Shown in pieces: positions 36,085 through 47,600 of a DNA stretch of 64,000 nt (the first letter of the stretch is position 1; each line of letters begins with the position of its first letter). The notes beneath the pieces are model-generated. The model made no database searches, was not told the origin of the DNA, and saw only the letters and a program-made list of their open reading frames with translations. The stretch is from Cloeon dipterum (lineage: Eukaryota > Arthropoda > Insecta > Ephemeroptera > Baetidae), in the NCBI RefSeq assembly GCF_949628265.1, contig NC_088789.1:31117883-31181882 (forward strand), read 5' to 3'. The translations under genes were made by a program, and so were the position numbers.

Positions 36085-36903
36085 ATTCATTGTGTTAAAA
36101 GTGTTTCTAGAAAAAACCTTGTTGTGCGCCTGTCTCATATGGACGCTCTCTCATTTCTTTGTTGGAAATCAAATACATTTGCATCATTATTAATTTAACA
36201 AATCACCTTGCCAGTTTTAATTCTTCTCTACATAAAAAACCGGAGCAGTTAATCGCTTGGTCATGATTTATGTCCTTTGGATCCAACAGCCTTGATAAAT
36301 AAAATTAAACAGTTCTATAACGGAGGCAAGATGCGAGTCAAAACTCTTTCCCAGGAATTCAGCCGCCGGTGGTTTTAATTAATTTAAGAACAAAACTCTC
36401 TACACTTAACGGACTTTAAATAACCACCATTATTTTTTATCTGATAAAGAGAACAATGATTAGGTCTATTTGAAAACATTGATAATTTTTATTTAATTCT
36501 TCGTCCGTATCTGTGAAAAAGATTAATTTAAAAATGCAAAAATAACTCTTAAAAAAGGGGGGCTCCTATGCTGGCAATGAGAATCACGTGCACTCGAGAT
36601 GAAAGACAAGGCTTCAGATGCGAGTCTGGCTTGATTTTGAACTTCGGTCTATTCGCGCCGACCTCCACGCAAGGCAGCGACAGATAATATGTATAAACGA
36701 AACCTATACTTACAATTAGCAACAAAATAGCAAGGTCCCAGCGAAAAATGATAAATTTTATTTGAAAAAGAGAAGTTTCTCGAGGTGTTTGTACTCTGCA
36801 AGTGAGATAATGTTTAATTATGGTCACAATTTTTTTAATTTGTAATCAAAAAGCCATTCCATCAAGAAACAAATATATTATATATATTTGTAATTTATAA
36901 TAT

Positions 36904-36969
<66 letters not shown>

Positions 36970-37244
36970 AAATCATTGTTCCCCAAAATCTAAATTAACT
37001 ATCAAATATTGTCAGTAAGTAACAAGAAAAATTATTTGTTCAAAAATTATCCAGTTTGTTTCGCAATTTTTTGCGATAAGCGAGTGACGCAATTTATTTA
37101 GAGGTCAGTCGCCAATAGGGGCCAAAAGGCCGAAAGTATCGTTTGCAGTGTCAACACTTGATAATTTAATCCGACTCGGAGTGCTGTGCGTGACGGTCGG
37201 AGCAGCAGCAGCCCTGGTCCACCGCGCGCAGAGAAGAAATCACG
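36085..37244. other. RECQ5 3' region, AT microsatellite, protease promoter
   Basis: AATAAA near 36297 can serve RECQ5. 36590-36690 is nearly repeated at 44395-44480, marking the left edge of the protease tandem duplication. 36897-36966 is mostly a pure (AT)n tract. A TATA-like TTTATTTAGAGG lies near 37091, with a TATATATAG counterpart in the second unit. Confidence 0.55.
36897..36966. repeat. (AT)n microsatellite
   Basis: An uninterrupted run of AT dinucleotides covers most of this interval. It is absent from the equivalent place upstream of the second protease unit, so it expanded after or independently of the duplication. Confidence 0.9.
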
Positions 37245-40200
37245 ATGAGGCTCGGACTTTTCGTCCTCCTCAGCCTCGCGGTTTGCGCCGCGCAAACGCC
37301 TGGCAATCAGAACGACGTCTACATTCCACCTCCATGTAAGCATTTCTCAATTCTTATTTTGCACTCTTTAACTTGCTCATTAATTAATAATGTTCAATAT
37401 AAATTCGGCCCTGCATAATTTATTGATGGATCTTATAAAACTATTTTCCGAATCAATAAAATATTTTTAAAAAATGCAAAAAGAAACCAATCAATTAAAA
37501 TAAGCAGCCACTCGATTTAAAAAGACCTAAACGTAGTATTTTGCTATCACGAAGTTCTATTTTCGCCTCACAGATTTTGACGAAGGAGAAAACTTGAGCA
37601 TTCAGAACTGTGGAAATAACGAAACAACTCGGAAGCAATCGACCGTTTATGTTCGAAACACACGTAATCAACGTGGGTGCTACAATTTTATAGCTATTTC
37701 TCAAAGGACTTTTCTTAAAATAGGTAACATGAAAATCTCGCTTAAGAATATCAAAATCATTATTTATTTTCTAGATCCTCATTGCCCTTTCAATAAAAAT
37801 GATACAGCTGATCTACGGGTCATTCCGGAATATTGTTCAAAGTTCAAAACAGAAGAGGAATGCACCAGATTGTCCGTCAAAGTAATTATTTTACCATTTT
37901 CAGCAAAACCGTTGCTATTCATCGTTTGTTTATACAATGACTTTTTCAATTATTTAAGGTACTGGATGTAATCAAAATTGCCATAAATCCAGATGGTGAT
38001 TATAAATTGACGATTATGATAACCGAGAAAATGCCGAGTGTGGAAAGTCCCATTTGTTTGTTTAACCGTGACAACGCGATGGACTCGCAACTTCAAAGAG
38101 AATCAACCTACTTCCAATGGTCAGCATTTCCAGTTCGTATTTTCAAACTAATTTCTGCAGTTACTTGGACTTATTTTAAATCTATTTTTATAGGGCGATC
38201 CACTTATCCCAGGTTAGTTTGTTAAATATAATTTTACAAACTTATTTATTGTGACAGCAATTTAATCTAAAATTATCGGAGATAGAATGAAACAGGTATA
38301 TTTACGCACATTTATAGCTTAAAAAATAAAAAAATAATGTGAATCTAATTTTTCAGTTTTTTCTCCTTTTCTGAACTGATTCAAATATATTTTTACTGTT
38401 TAATATTCCCATAATAATTGAAATACACTAAGAACAAAGATTTAATAGTATTAAAATATTAAATTATATAAATTTTGCAACAATCGGAAAATATATACTG
38501 GTGTTAATCTTTTTGCCACAATTATTTATTGCATATTTATATGGAAGAGTGCTGAATTTTTTATTTTCATAAAATGTTGCATTTTCACAACATTGATGGC
38601 TTTGTGAGTTTCATATTGAAATTGACCAGTTGCATAAACCCTTAGTGCTCGAAGCCGCTAACAGATGGCGCAACTATAGGCTTTCCTAAAAATTTAGTTT
38701 TAATATGCACTTCCGATTCGATTTCAGACTCAATCTAGCTACCGTGCATTCTTCACTAAATATGTTTTCTTTTGACGTTCTGAAAACCAAAAATAATTCA
38801 GCCAATCGCGGTAGAATCGTAACAAATAACAAATATTTTCCAACGTTTCTACGACGAATGGCTGGACTGATTTTGGGTTTCAGAACGTCAAAAGAGAGCA
38901 TATTTAATGAAGAATGCACGGTAGCTAGAATGAGTCTGAAATCGAAGCGGAAGTGCAATAAAACTAATTTTTTAGATAGTTGCACCATCTGTTAGCGGCA
39001 TCGAACGCTAAGGGTTTGTGCAACTGGTCAATTTTCGTAAATTTATTTTTTTTTGTCTCCTTTGTTTTCTATTTAAAATTCAATTTTGTGTTACTCTGAA
39101 GAATTGTAATAAAAAATAAACACAAAACAATCAGAGATTTTGCCAGAAACATAAGAAAATTTCCAGCGAGCGTGGAAAGGTAACAAAATCTATATGAATG
39201 TTGGAAAAATTATATTAATTTAAATAAATTTTAAAGTGTTAACGATTATAGACTGTTGGGGCGATAGTTTTTATGATTTCAGTCAGTTTGAAACTATTTC
39301 TTCTGTGTTTAGTCGCATTCAAATGTATTTGTTAATGCCATTGACACGATTTTGCTTCCTTTTTGCCAATTTTTACAGCAAATGTGACGAGCCAAAGCAA
39401 CTGTAGCAGAGTTCTAAACAGTAATGAATTGTTAACATTGAAAGTATATGAAATTCCCATCCAGAATATCCTGTGTGTCGAGGAAACCAAAGAGGGTAAG
39501 ATATATTGAAAAATACATTTCATTCAATTTCAATGATTGTCATTTAATGCCACACAGGTTATGTTTTTCTGATCAATTTCTACAAAGGCCGGTATTTCTT
39601 GAGAGGTCTAAAATATCGTTGGAACGGACGTTTTTACCTTGATATATTGCCATACATTAACGAGATCGCAATGCACGCAAAAGACATTTCTGCTCTACGC
39701 CCAATTCCGGAAATAAAACAACCGAGAGGTAATTTACCACGAAAATTAAGCTCCCATCGATTGAATTTATCTTCAAAAAAGGATTCTCCGTGCCAGTGAA
39801 CCTCAGTTTCCAAAACTGCGGAAGGAAACCGACGTCAACAAGAAGGAAACAAGAAAATGACGATTCTTCCACAGAATTACCATCGATCACTGGTCAAATA
39901 TTCGGTGGAAACATAGCTCAGACAGGTGACCATCCTTGGCACGTTTACTTTGAGAATGAGGTGACAGGAGGAGCCTGCGGCGGGACATTGATTTCGCCGA
40001 CTGTAGTTTTGACTGGTAGTGAAGCGAAGAAATGATTAATTTCATGACTTTTTCGTTTTAAAATGTTCATTTTAGCTGCACATTGCATTTATGGATCCAA
40101 AGCAAAGGACTTCAGAGTTTCTCTTGGGATGTATGATAAAAGAAAAAGAAGAGCCCCTGGTGTTCAAAGAAGAAAGGTTTCACCTTGCAGGAACAGTATT

Positions 40201-40912
40201 CTTATCGATAATAATTTCGAAAACATTTTAGTCCAGCAGTCTGATTGTGCACCCGAAATATGACTCTGCGGAATTCATTAGTGACGTCGGACTCGTGATT
40301 TTGAAGAAAAAAGTAAATATTACTGACAATGTCCGTCCGATTTGCTTGTGGAACGACGACTCTGACTCAAACTTGGCTCACGTCGCTGGATCCAAAGCTA
40401 TGGTAATATCGGATATGCGAGAATTCGAATTCGAAAAATAGTTTCTAATATTTGTTTTTCATTCTCGTGAAGGCGGTTGGATTTGGGCTTGCTGACAACT
40501 ACACGTTGCCTGATAAATTGCAAGAGGCTCGACTTCCGATTAGAGGTCACAAGGAGTGCTATTTATCAAGCAGGAGGTTTTTCGGGAAATATTTGCGTCC
40601 GGGAGACAACTTTTGTGCCGGCTACACGAATGGTTAGAACCTCCTAATTTAGTAATTGCTGTTTCCTCAATTTTATTAATTAATTCAGGAACGACCACCT
40701 GCAACGAAGACATCGGAGGCAGCCTATCGGTGGAAAAATACGGCCGCTGGTTCATCAGGGGCATCGTCAGCTTTGCAATGGCGAAAAAAGTGGAGTTTGA
40801 GGGCAAAAATACTTCGTTGTGTCACCCTAATCAATATTCCTTGTTCGCTGACGTCGCAGGTTACGTGGACTGGATCGTGGAAAACACGCCGGACATTTCA
40901 TTCCGAAATTAA
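37245..40912 (+). CDS. Serine protease homologue, catalytically dead (tandem copy 1)
   Basis: Twelve exons: 37245-37335, 37574-37723, 37775-37881, 37959-38132, 38194-38212, 39379-39495, 39558-39728, 39782-40015, 40076-40176, 40232-40402, 40473-40632 and 40689-40912. They give 572 aa. A signal peptide (MRLGLFVLLSLAVCAA) marks secretion. Two unrecognised N-terminal cysteine-containing modules (each roughly 110-140 aa) precede an S1 trypsin-fold domain beginning IFGG. The catalytic His (TAAHC) and Asp (SDVGLVIL) are present, but the serine motif reads CNEDIGGS: the nucleophile is Ile and the oxyanion-hole Gly is Glu, so it cannot be an active peptidase. Position 189 is Thr, not Asp. Such secreted homologues often act as cofactors or regulators in immune protease cascades; that is inference. 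Copy 2 keeps the full triad. Confidence 0.85.
38627..39030. repeat. Foldback MITE, ~400 bp
   Basis: Intron 5 of protease copy 1. The two halves are inverted copies: ATTGACCAGTTGCATAAACC at the left end, its near-perfect inverse at the right. The arms hold CGCTAACAGATGG, CTTCCGATTCGATTTCAGAC, TGCATTCTTCA and TTGACGTTCTG. The equivalent intron of protease copy 2 lacks it, so it entered after the duplication. A half copy lies at 62235-62415. Confidence 0.8.
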
Positions 40913-41449
40913 ATGTGGGTTTTGAAAAAAAAAATTAGCAAAAGGACAGTAGTAATTCAGTAGAAAAATTTTAGATGGACAGCATAATCTTTTATCAAAA
41001 TATTTTTGCAATGGGGTTTTTATAATAAATGGTTATAAAAATTTTAAATGCTCGGCTTTTAATATTCATCCCACAAACACGAACTTGTATATCCGCCTCT
41101 GCTTGGTGCTTACCACACATTTGGGAGAAGAGAAAGAGGTCAAATCCGTGACCTTTCGTCCGTGGCCTAGTCTTCCGTCTTTATCATCTTGTATGAGAAT
41201 CAACTCTTCTGTTTTTGCAACCACACTTGGTATTTAATTAATCCGACAATTCAATAAAGTAAAAATTGAGTACTGGAAACAATTGGTTAATAATTTTACA
41301 GCGTCTCACGTTTGCTATCAGAAAACCTATTTAATTTTCATTTATGTTATTTTTATGCTTTTTCCAAGTTAATTAGCCATATTTATTTTATTTCATTATT
41401 ATTTACTGGTTTAATAAATTGATTGTATATTGCCTCTAGCTATTTAAAC

Positions 41450-41689
41450 TGTAGGGGCGCCGTGATTGGCTCGGCGCTCAACAATAATTTTCAACAATCA
41501 ACACGTTGTTAGATTTTAAATAAAAGGCGAGAGAAGATTCGGCGACAATCATTCATTAACCAGAACCAGAGGCTAACAAGATCTGAAGAAGACGAGCCGC
41601 AGGGCCGAGTCAGCGACACGCAGCCATCCAACTCCGCCAATAAACTTCCTTTTCATACGGAAGGTCATTCTCTCATTTAGTCCCCCATA
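41450..41689. mobile_element. Possible solo LTR (fossil)
   Basis: About 240 bp beginning TGTAGGGGCG and ending CCCCCATA, flanked by AAAC on both sides. It has an internal TTAAATAAAAGG promoter-like site and an AATAAA near 41640. Length and signals fit a lone LTR of a retrotransposon, but there is no internal region and the family is not identified. It is absent from the matching region after protease copy 2, so it is younger than the duplication. Confidence 0.4.
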
Positions 41690-43599
41690 AAACTATCCAT
41701 ATTTTTGTTATTTATTTCAATTAGGTTGAATTTAATTAATATGCTGCTGCCTCTCTGATTCTGTTTTTGTCTAATTTTTTTTATTAAAACCTGAAGTTTT
41801 TTTATTAATTTCAAACAACGAAAGAACACCAGCTCTTGCAGTTCCTGGGATCAACGCAGTTTTCTCTCTCTTTCGAGAAATTGGTTGTATTACGCTGTCT
41901 TTATGTAGCTAATTAGAAGAGAAACAAATTAAGTTGAAGGAGTGCGTGATCAGCGACACGAGCAGCAAAAGAGATTTTGCGCCGAGAGTGAAAACCAGGT
42001 CAAAAAGTCATCAGTGTGGCGCCGTGGCGGACTCTGGCTCGAATCTCGGTCTCTTCTTCTTCTTCGCGATGGATGAGCAAATTGCTACCAATTTCTTTTT
42101 TGCCAATTTTTAATCGTCTAAAAACACTAATAATTAGGCGATGCGAAAATCCACATTGGCATCTGTACTATTCAGGGACTAAAGCGCGATAACATCGAGT
42201 TTGTTGTTTAAAAATTGATATTTAATTGGATATTTTCGGGACAATATTTTTACAAGAAAAATATTCCCAAGATGAAAGCGGAAATTTCCTATTTGTATTT
42301 ATTAAAATAATTAGGCGTTAGGCTTTGGGAAATAATTGTTATTTTACCAGTTTTAAATCTAGTCACTCGAATTAGTTGAAAAATCGACTGCATTTACTGA
42401 AATTCATCTAGAGATATAGAAATAGCAAGTTCTAGAGGTCATAATTTATAATTATTGGTCGTTTCAAGATGCGAAATTCAGTTCATTAGTCACGACCGCG
42501 CTGCGCCGAGACTTGCGAATTTAAAGCGGCTCAATATTTGATTTTAGTTCAATCAAATTTGAGTGAATGGATAAATTTTGTAAATTTGCTCAACGCCCGC
42601 ACGTGAATATCATAAAAGGCAGACTATTATGCCGACAGTGACCTCTACTGGTACTTTTTAAAAGCAATGAGCGCTTGAGAAAAGCGAGGAAATAGAGCTG
42701 CCGAATGTGCTGCCCGGCCGCTCTTTTGAGACAAAAAAATGCAGAGATAGTTTTCGCTGGAGAAGAGCTTCGTGATATTGCCAGAGATGGCCGGTTTTTG
42801 CATTTGAAAGGCAAAAGTTTGCAACCTGCTGGACGCCGGAGCAGCGCCGGATGTTGGCTCTCGTCAATTCAGCTGCGAGAAGCGAGCATGAGCATACACA
42901 GCTGATCAGCCGCTGCTCCGTGTCTATTATTAATCATTTTTTTTCTGATTAAATTCGCGAGGATTTCGACTAAAGTAACATTTTTGGAAAGACCGAAGAA
43001 TTGACTTTGATTTTTGATTAGGGGCTCATTTACAACTGCGAACCAAAGGAAGTAAAAATTATAGACAGAATCTCTTCCGTGACAGCTATAGTGGCCATCA
43101 ATAATTCAATAATAAAAATACAACGATTAAAAACTTTCCCGCGATTTAATAAAATATTTTATATTATTTGCAGTTAACAATTTTTGTCATTTAATTAAAT
43201 AAATCTTTATCGTGATTTTTTTTGGCGAAGAGAAGACGTTCGATTAGATAAAAGAAATCACGCTTGAGCGGCGGCGAGAAAAACATCGTTTGCTTCATCT
43301 GGCGGGCACCGCGGCTCTGCTAACGACTAATGTGCAGCCTGAATCCCGTCGCTCGCTGCTGCTCCATATCCACGAACAGGAAATTCAGCAGCCGCGCAGC
43401 CACCGCAAAATGGGCAAAACTCTATTCTCATTGTGAGGTGCACGAAAAGAAAGAATTGTGTCCAAACATATTAATATTTTTTAATCAGATTCTAAAGGCG
43501 TGAGGGATCATTTATTCAGTAACTCACTTGCTCATTTTAACACAATGATTTTCTTTTCATATTTAAACATCTGCGTAAAAAATAATGATATTTACTCAG

Positions 43600-43960
43600 A
43601 GCTAGTTGGCGTAAATACAACAATATCTCGGTGCGAAATTAATTGTCGAGCAGTGAAAATCACCCTCCAGTCTGAAGGTGAAATAAGAAAAAAAAATCAG
43701 GAGCAAATGTTCAAAATCGCGCGGTTTTTTGGGCACAGGTGGCGGCGGGGGGGGGGGGAGAATTTGTTTTCAACGTAATTTTCTAGAAAATCAAAAATTT
43801 GTGATAACTCGGACTTTCCCGTTTTCCCGGACATGCCGCCTAGAAATCTGACAGCTAGGCATTAGATGAATCAACTTTTTCAGGTGGTTGATTTTTTACA
43901 GTAGTGGCATTTCGCGTTTTTTTTCGGAAACTTCAATAAAAAATCCAAGGTGGCGGTGAA
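43600..43960 (-). repeat. R1 repeat copy j (weak, partial)
   Basis: Contains CACCCTCCAGTCTGAAGGTG, a GGTGGCGGCGGGGGG tract and TTTCAACGTAATTTT in the same order as the left part of copies g and h. It is much diverged. Confidence 0.45.
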
Positions 43961-44712
43961 TTTTAACGTTTCTTTTGGAATAAATATTCACATACTCAAA
44001 AGAAATTAAAATTCAGTTTTGTGTTGGTTAGTTTTTTAGGGATAAAAAATTCAAAATGGCGGAGAGTTGACGTTTCCTTTAATGCAGATATTTTTTTAAT
44101 TTGTCGAAACGTCCTTTAAAGCCATAATGTATTTTGTGATTTAGCGCGAAAGCAGAAGCCAAGTCCGTGGGGAACCTGAGAAAAAAGGGAAAGTCAACGC
44201 TGATGGTCCTAGAGGAGGAGGAGGAGGAGGCGGCGGCTCCGCACGAGCGGCGCCACCGCCTGTGAAGCAGCCCAAGGAGGCGGCGCCGGAGGCCGACGAG
44301 CCGTGTCTGGTGGCGCTTTCCCGCACGACTGGAGTCGCAAACCGAGTGAAAAGCGGGGAAAAAGATAAATTTAAAAAATGCTGGCGAAAGAAAACAAGGT
44401 CGCGGATGCGAGTCTGGTTTGACTTTGAACTTGCGGTCTTTCGACCTCCACGCAACACTGCACAGCGACAGATAATCGAAACCGAACCGTCTTAGCAACA
44501 AAATAAGAAGGGAAAATTAAAAAAAAATATTAACCCAGTTTGTTTTGCAATTTTTGGCGATAACGGAATGACGCAATTTATATATAGAGGTCAGTCGTCA
44601 ACTGGGGGCAACTGGCCAAAAATATCGTCTGATAATTTAATCAGACTCTGAGTGCTGTGCGAGACGGTCTGAGCAGCATCCCTGGTCCATCGCGCGCAGA
44701 GAAGAAATCACG

Positions 44713-47600
44713 ATGAGGCTCGGACTTGTCGTCCTCCTCAACCTCGCGGTTTGCGCCGCGCAAATATCTTGGAGCAACGCCTACTTTCCAGCTCCGGGTA
44801 AACATTTCTCATTTACTATTTTGCACTCTTCAACTTGTTCATTAGAAATTTGGCCCAACATTAATTGATGGATCTGGGTAAAACTAATCGATTCTCGGTA
44901 AATATGTAAAAAATAAGGATCCGATGAATTAAAATGGACAACCACTCGATTTAAATAGACCAATTGCTCTCTTGAAGTTCTACTTTTCCCTCACAGTTTT
45001 TGACGAAGGAGAAAACCTGAGTAGCCACAACTGTGGAAACGAAACAGCTCGGAACCAATGGATCGTTGATGTTCAAAACACACGTAATCAACGTGGGTGC
45101 TATAATTTTAAAGCTATTTCTCAAAAGACTATTCTTGAACTAGGTAACGTGAATATCTCGCTTAAGAATATCAACAATAGAGATTCTTTATTGTCTAGGT
45201 GATTGCTCTTTCACTAAAAATGATACAGCTGATCTACGGGTATTTCCAAGAAATTGTTACATGCGCGAAACAGAAGAGGAATGCATCAGATTGTCCGCCA
45301 AAGTAATTATTTTACCATTTTCAGCAAAACCGTACAATTCACCTTTTGTTTATACAATGACTTTTTCAATTATTTAAGGTGCTGGATGTAATGAAAATTG
45401 CCGTAAGTTCGACTTCTCTTTATAAATTCACGATGATGATAACTGAAGAAATGCCGAGCGTGGTAACTCCCATTTGTTTGTTCAACCGTGACAACGCAAT
45501 GGACTGGAAACCCTACTATGAATTTTCACCAAATAGCGTTCGTATTTTTAAACTAATTTGTGCAGTGACTTAGACTTATTTTGAATCTATATTTTTACAG
45601 ATCATACCACCCAGGCAAAGTAAGTTTGTTAAATTTACTATTAGAAACTTATTTCCGACAGGATATTTAAATCTAAAATTATATCGGCGCTAGAAATAAA
45701 CAGATTTATCAAACATATAGCTGAAAAAAGTTAAATCTATAAATTTATTCTGCTGTCTCCTGGCTTTCTATTTAAAAATCAGCTTTGTATAATGTTATTT
45801 AAAATGAATACATATAGAAAGACTAAAATTGAGAGTTATCTCATATCATAATAAAAACCATATTTAAAATCATTCCCAGCGAACGGGGAAATAAAAAGTA
45901 AATGTTTCGAATATTTGAAATAAAAATTTAATTTTAATAAGGTTTAAAGTGTGAACGATCAAAGGCTATTTTTGGACTAGTTTAATTACTCACATAATAA
46001 ATGTTTTCATCTGAATGATTTTTGTAAATACCATTGACATGACTGCTTCGTTTTTGTCAAAATTTTACAGCAAATGTGATGGAGCAAGGCCACTGTAGCA
46101 GACTTCTACACAGCACTCAATTGTTGAGACATTTGCAATATTTCAAAATTCCCATCCAGAAAATCCTGTGTGTCCAGGAAAGCAATAAAAGTAAGATTTG
46201 TAGTAAAATGCATCTCATTCAATTTCAATGATTGTCATTTAATTCCACACAGGTTATGGTTTTCTGATCAACTTCTACAAAGGCCGCTATTTCTTGAGAG
46301 GCCTAAAATATAAATCGGATGACCGTTTTTACATTGACATATTGCCATTCATTGACGTGTTCGCAAGGAATGCAAAAGACATTTCTGTTCTACGCCCGAT
46401 GCCGGAAAAAAAGCAACCGAGGGGTAATTTCACACAAAAAATTAAGCTTACAGCTGTTTTGTATATCTTTAAAAAAAGGATTCACCGCGCCAAACAACCT
46501 CAGTTTCCGAAACTGCGGAAGGAAACGGGCGTCAACAAGAAGGAAACGAGGAAATGACGATTCTTCCGAAGAAGTACCACTGAATAGATATATTTTCGGT
46601 GGAAACATTTCTCAGACAGGCCACCATCCTTGGCACGCTTACATTGAGAATGAGGTGACTGGAGCAGCCTGTGGCGGGACATTGATTTCGCCGACTGTAG
46701 TTTTGACTGGTATTGAAGAGAAGAAATGATTAATTTCATGACTTCGATTTAAAATGTTCTTTTAGCTGCTCATTGCATTTATGGATCAGAAGCAGAAGAC
46801 TTCATAGTTGCTCTTGGGATGTATGATAAAAGACAAAGAAGAGCCCCTGGTGTTAAGAGAAGAAAGGTTTCGCCTTCCATATAAATTATTTTGATCCAAT
46901 TATAATTATTTTGAAAACATTTTAGCTTAGCAGTCTGATCGTACACCCGCAATATGATCCTGAGGAATCCATGAGTGACGTCGGACTCATGATTTTGAGC
47001 AAAAAAGTCGAGATATCCGACAATGTCCGACCGATTTGCTTGTGGAACGACGACTCTGACTCAAACTTGGCTCGGGTGGCTGGAACCAAAGCTATGGTAT
47101 CGGATACGCCGTGAATTCGAAAAATATATTCTAATATTTGTTTTTCTTTTTTCTGAAGGCGGTTGGGTTCGGGCTTGCTGACAACTACACGCTGCCAGAT
47201 GAGCTGCAAGAGGTTCGACTGCCGATTTTAGCTCACAAAGAGTGCTACTTGTCGAAAAAGAGGTTTTTCGGGAAATATTTGCTGCCGGGAGACAACTTTT
47301 GCGCTGGCTATACGAACGGTTAGCACACCCGCATTTAGCCATTTTTGATTTTTTTAATTTTTGTAAATTAATTCAGGAACGACCACCTGTAACGGGGACA
47401 GCGGAGGCAGCCTTTCCATCGAAAAAGACGGCCGTTGGTTCATCCGGGGCATCGTCAGCTCTGGAATGTCGAAAAAGGTGATGTTTGAGGGCGAAGAGAG
47501 ATTGTTGTGTCACCCAAATCAATATTCCTTGTTCGCTGACGTCGCAGGTTACGTGGACTGGATCGTGGAAAATACGCCGGAAATTTCATTCCGAAATTAA
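44713..47600 (+). CDS. Secreted serine protease (tandem copy 2)
   Basis: Twelve exons: 44713-44797, 44997-45143, 45199-45302, 45379-45537, 45601-45619, 46071-46190, 46253-46423, 46479-46709, 46766-46866, 46926-47096, 47159-47318 and 47377-47600. They give 563 aa, with the same exon structure as copy 1, including a 19-nt microexon. Signal peptide MRLGLVVLLNLAVCAA; two unrecognised N-terminal modules; S1 domain starting IFGG. The triad is complete: TAAHC, SDVGLMIL and CNGDSGGS. The residue at the S1 base (189) is Thr, so cleavage after Arg/Lys is unlikely and a chymotrypsin- or elastase-like preference is inferred. The residue before IFGG is Tyr rather than Arg/Lys, so the activating enzyme would not be trypsin-like at that bond. 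Likely extracellular (haemolymph); its substrate is unknown. Confidence 0.88.

Larger units (their letters stand above)
40913..44712. other. Region between the two protease copies
   Basis: No supported gene. 40980-42200 is matched in part by 47640-48400 (shared CATTTGGGAGAAGAGAAA, GACCTTTCGTCCGTGGCCT, GATCAGCGACACGAGCA), so the duplicated unit extends well past the stop codon. It also holds a possible solo LTR and R1 copy j. 44395-44700 is the second copy of the protease upstream region, with TTATATATAGAGG near 44578. Confidence 0.55.

Noticed and set aside
37245-40912. Protease copies as gastrulation-defective (gd) orthologues
   Set aside because: The domain order is similar, but the N-terminal modules lack the features I associate with the GD N-terminal domain.
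42590-42905. Pair of small open frames between the protease copies
   Set aside because: No motifs, no splice partners, and overlapping frames on both strands.
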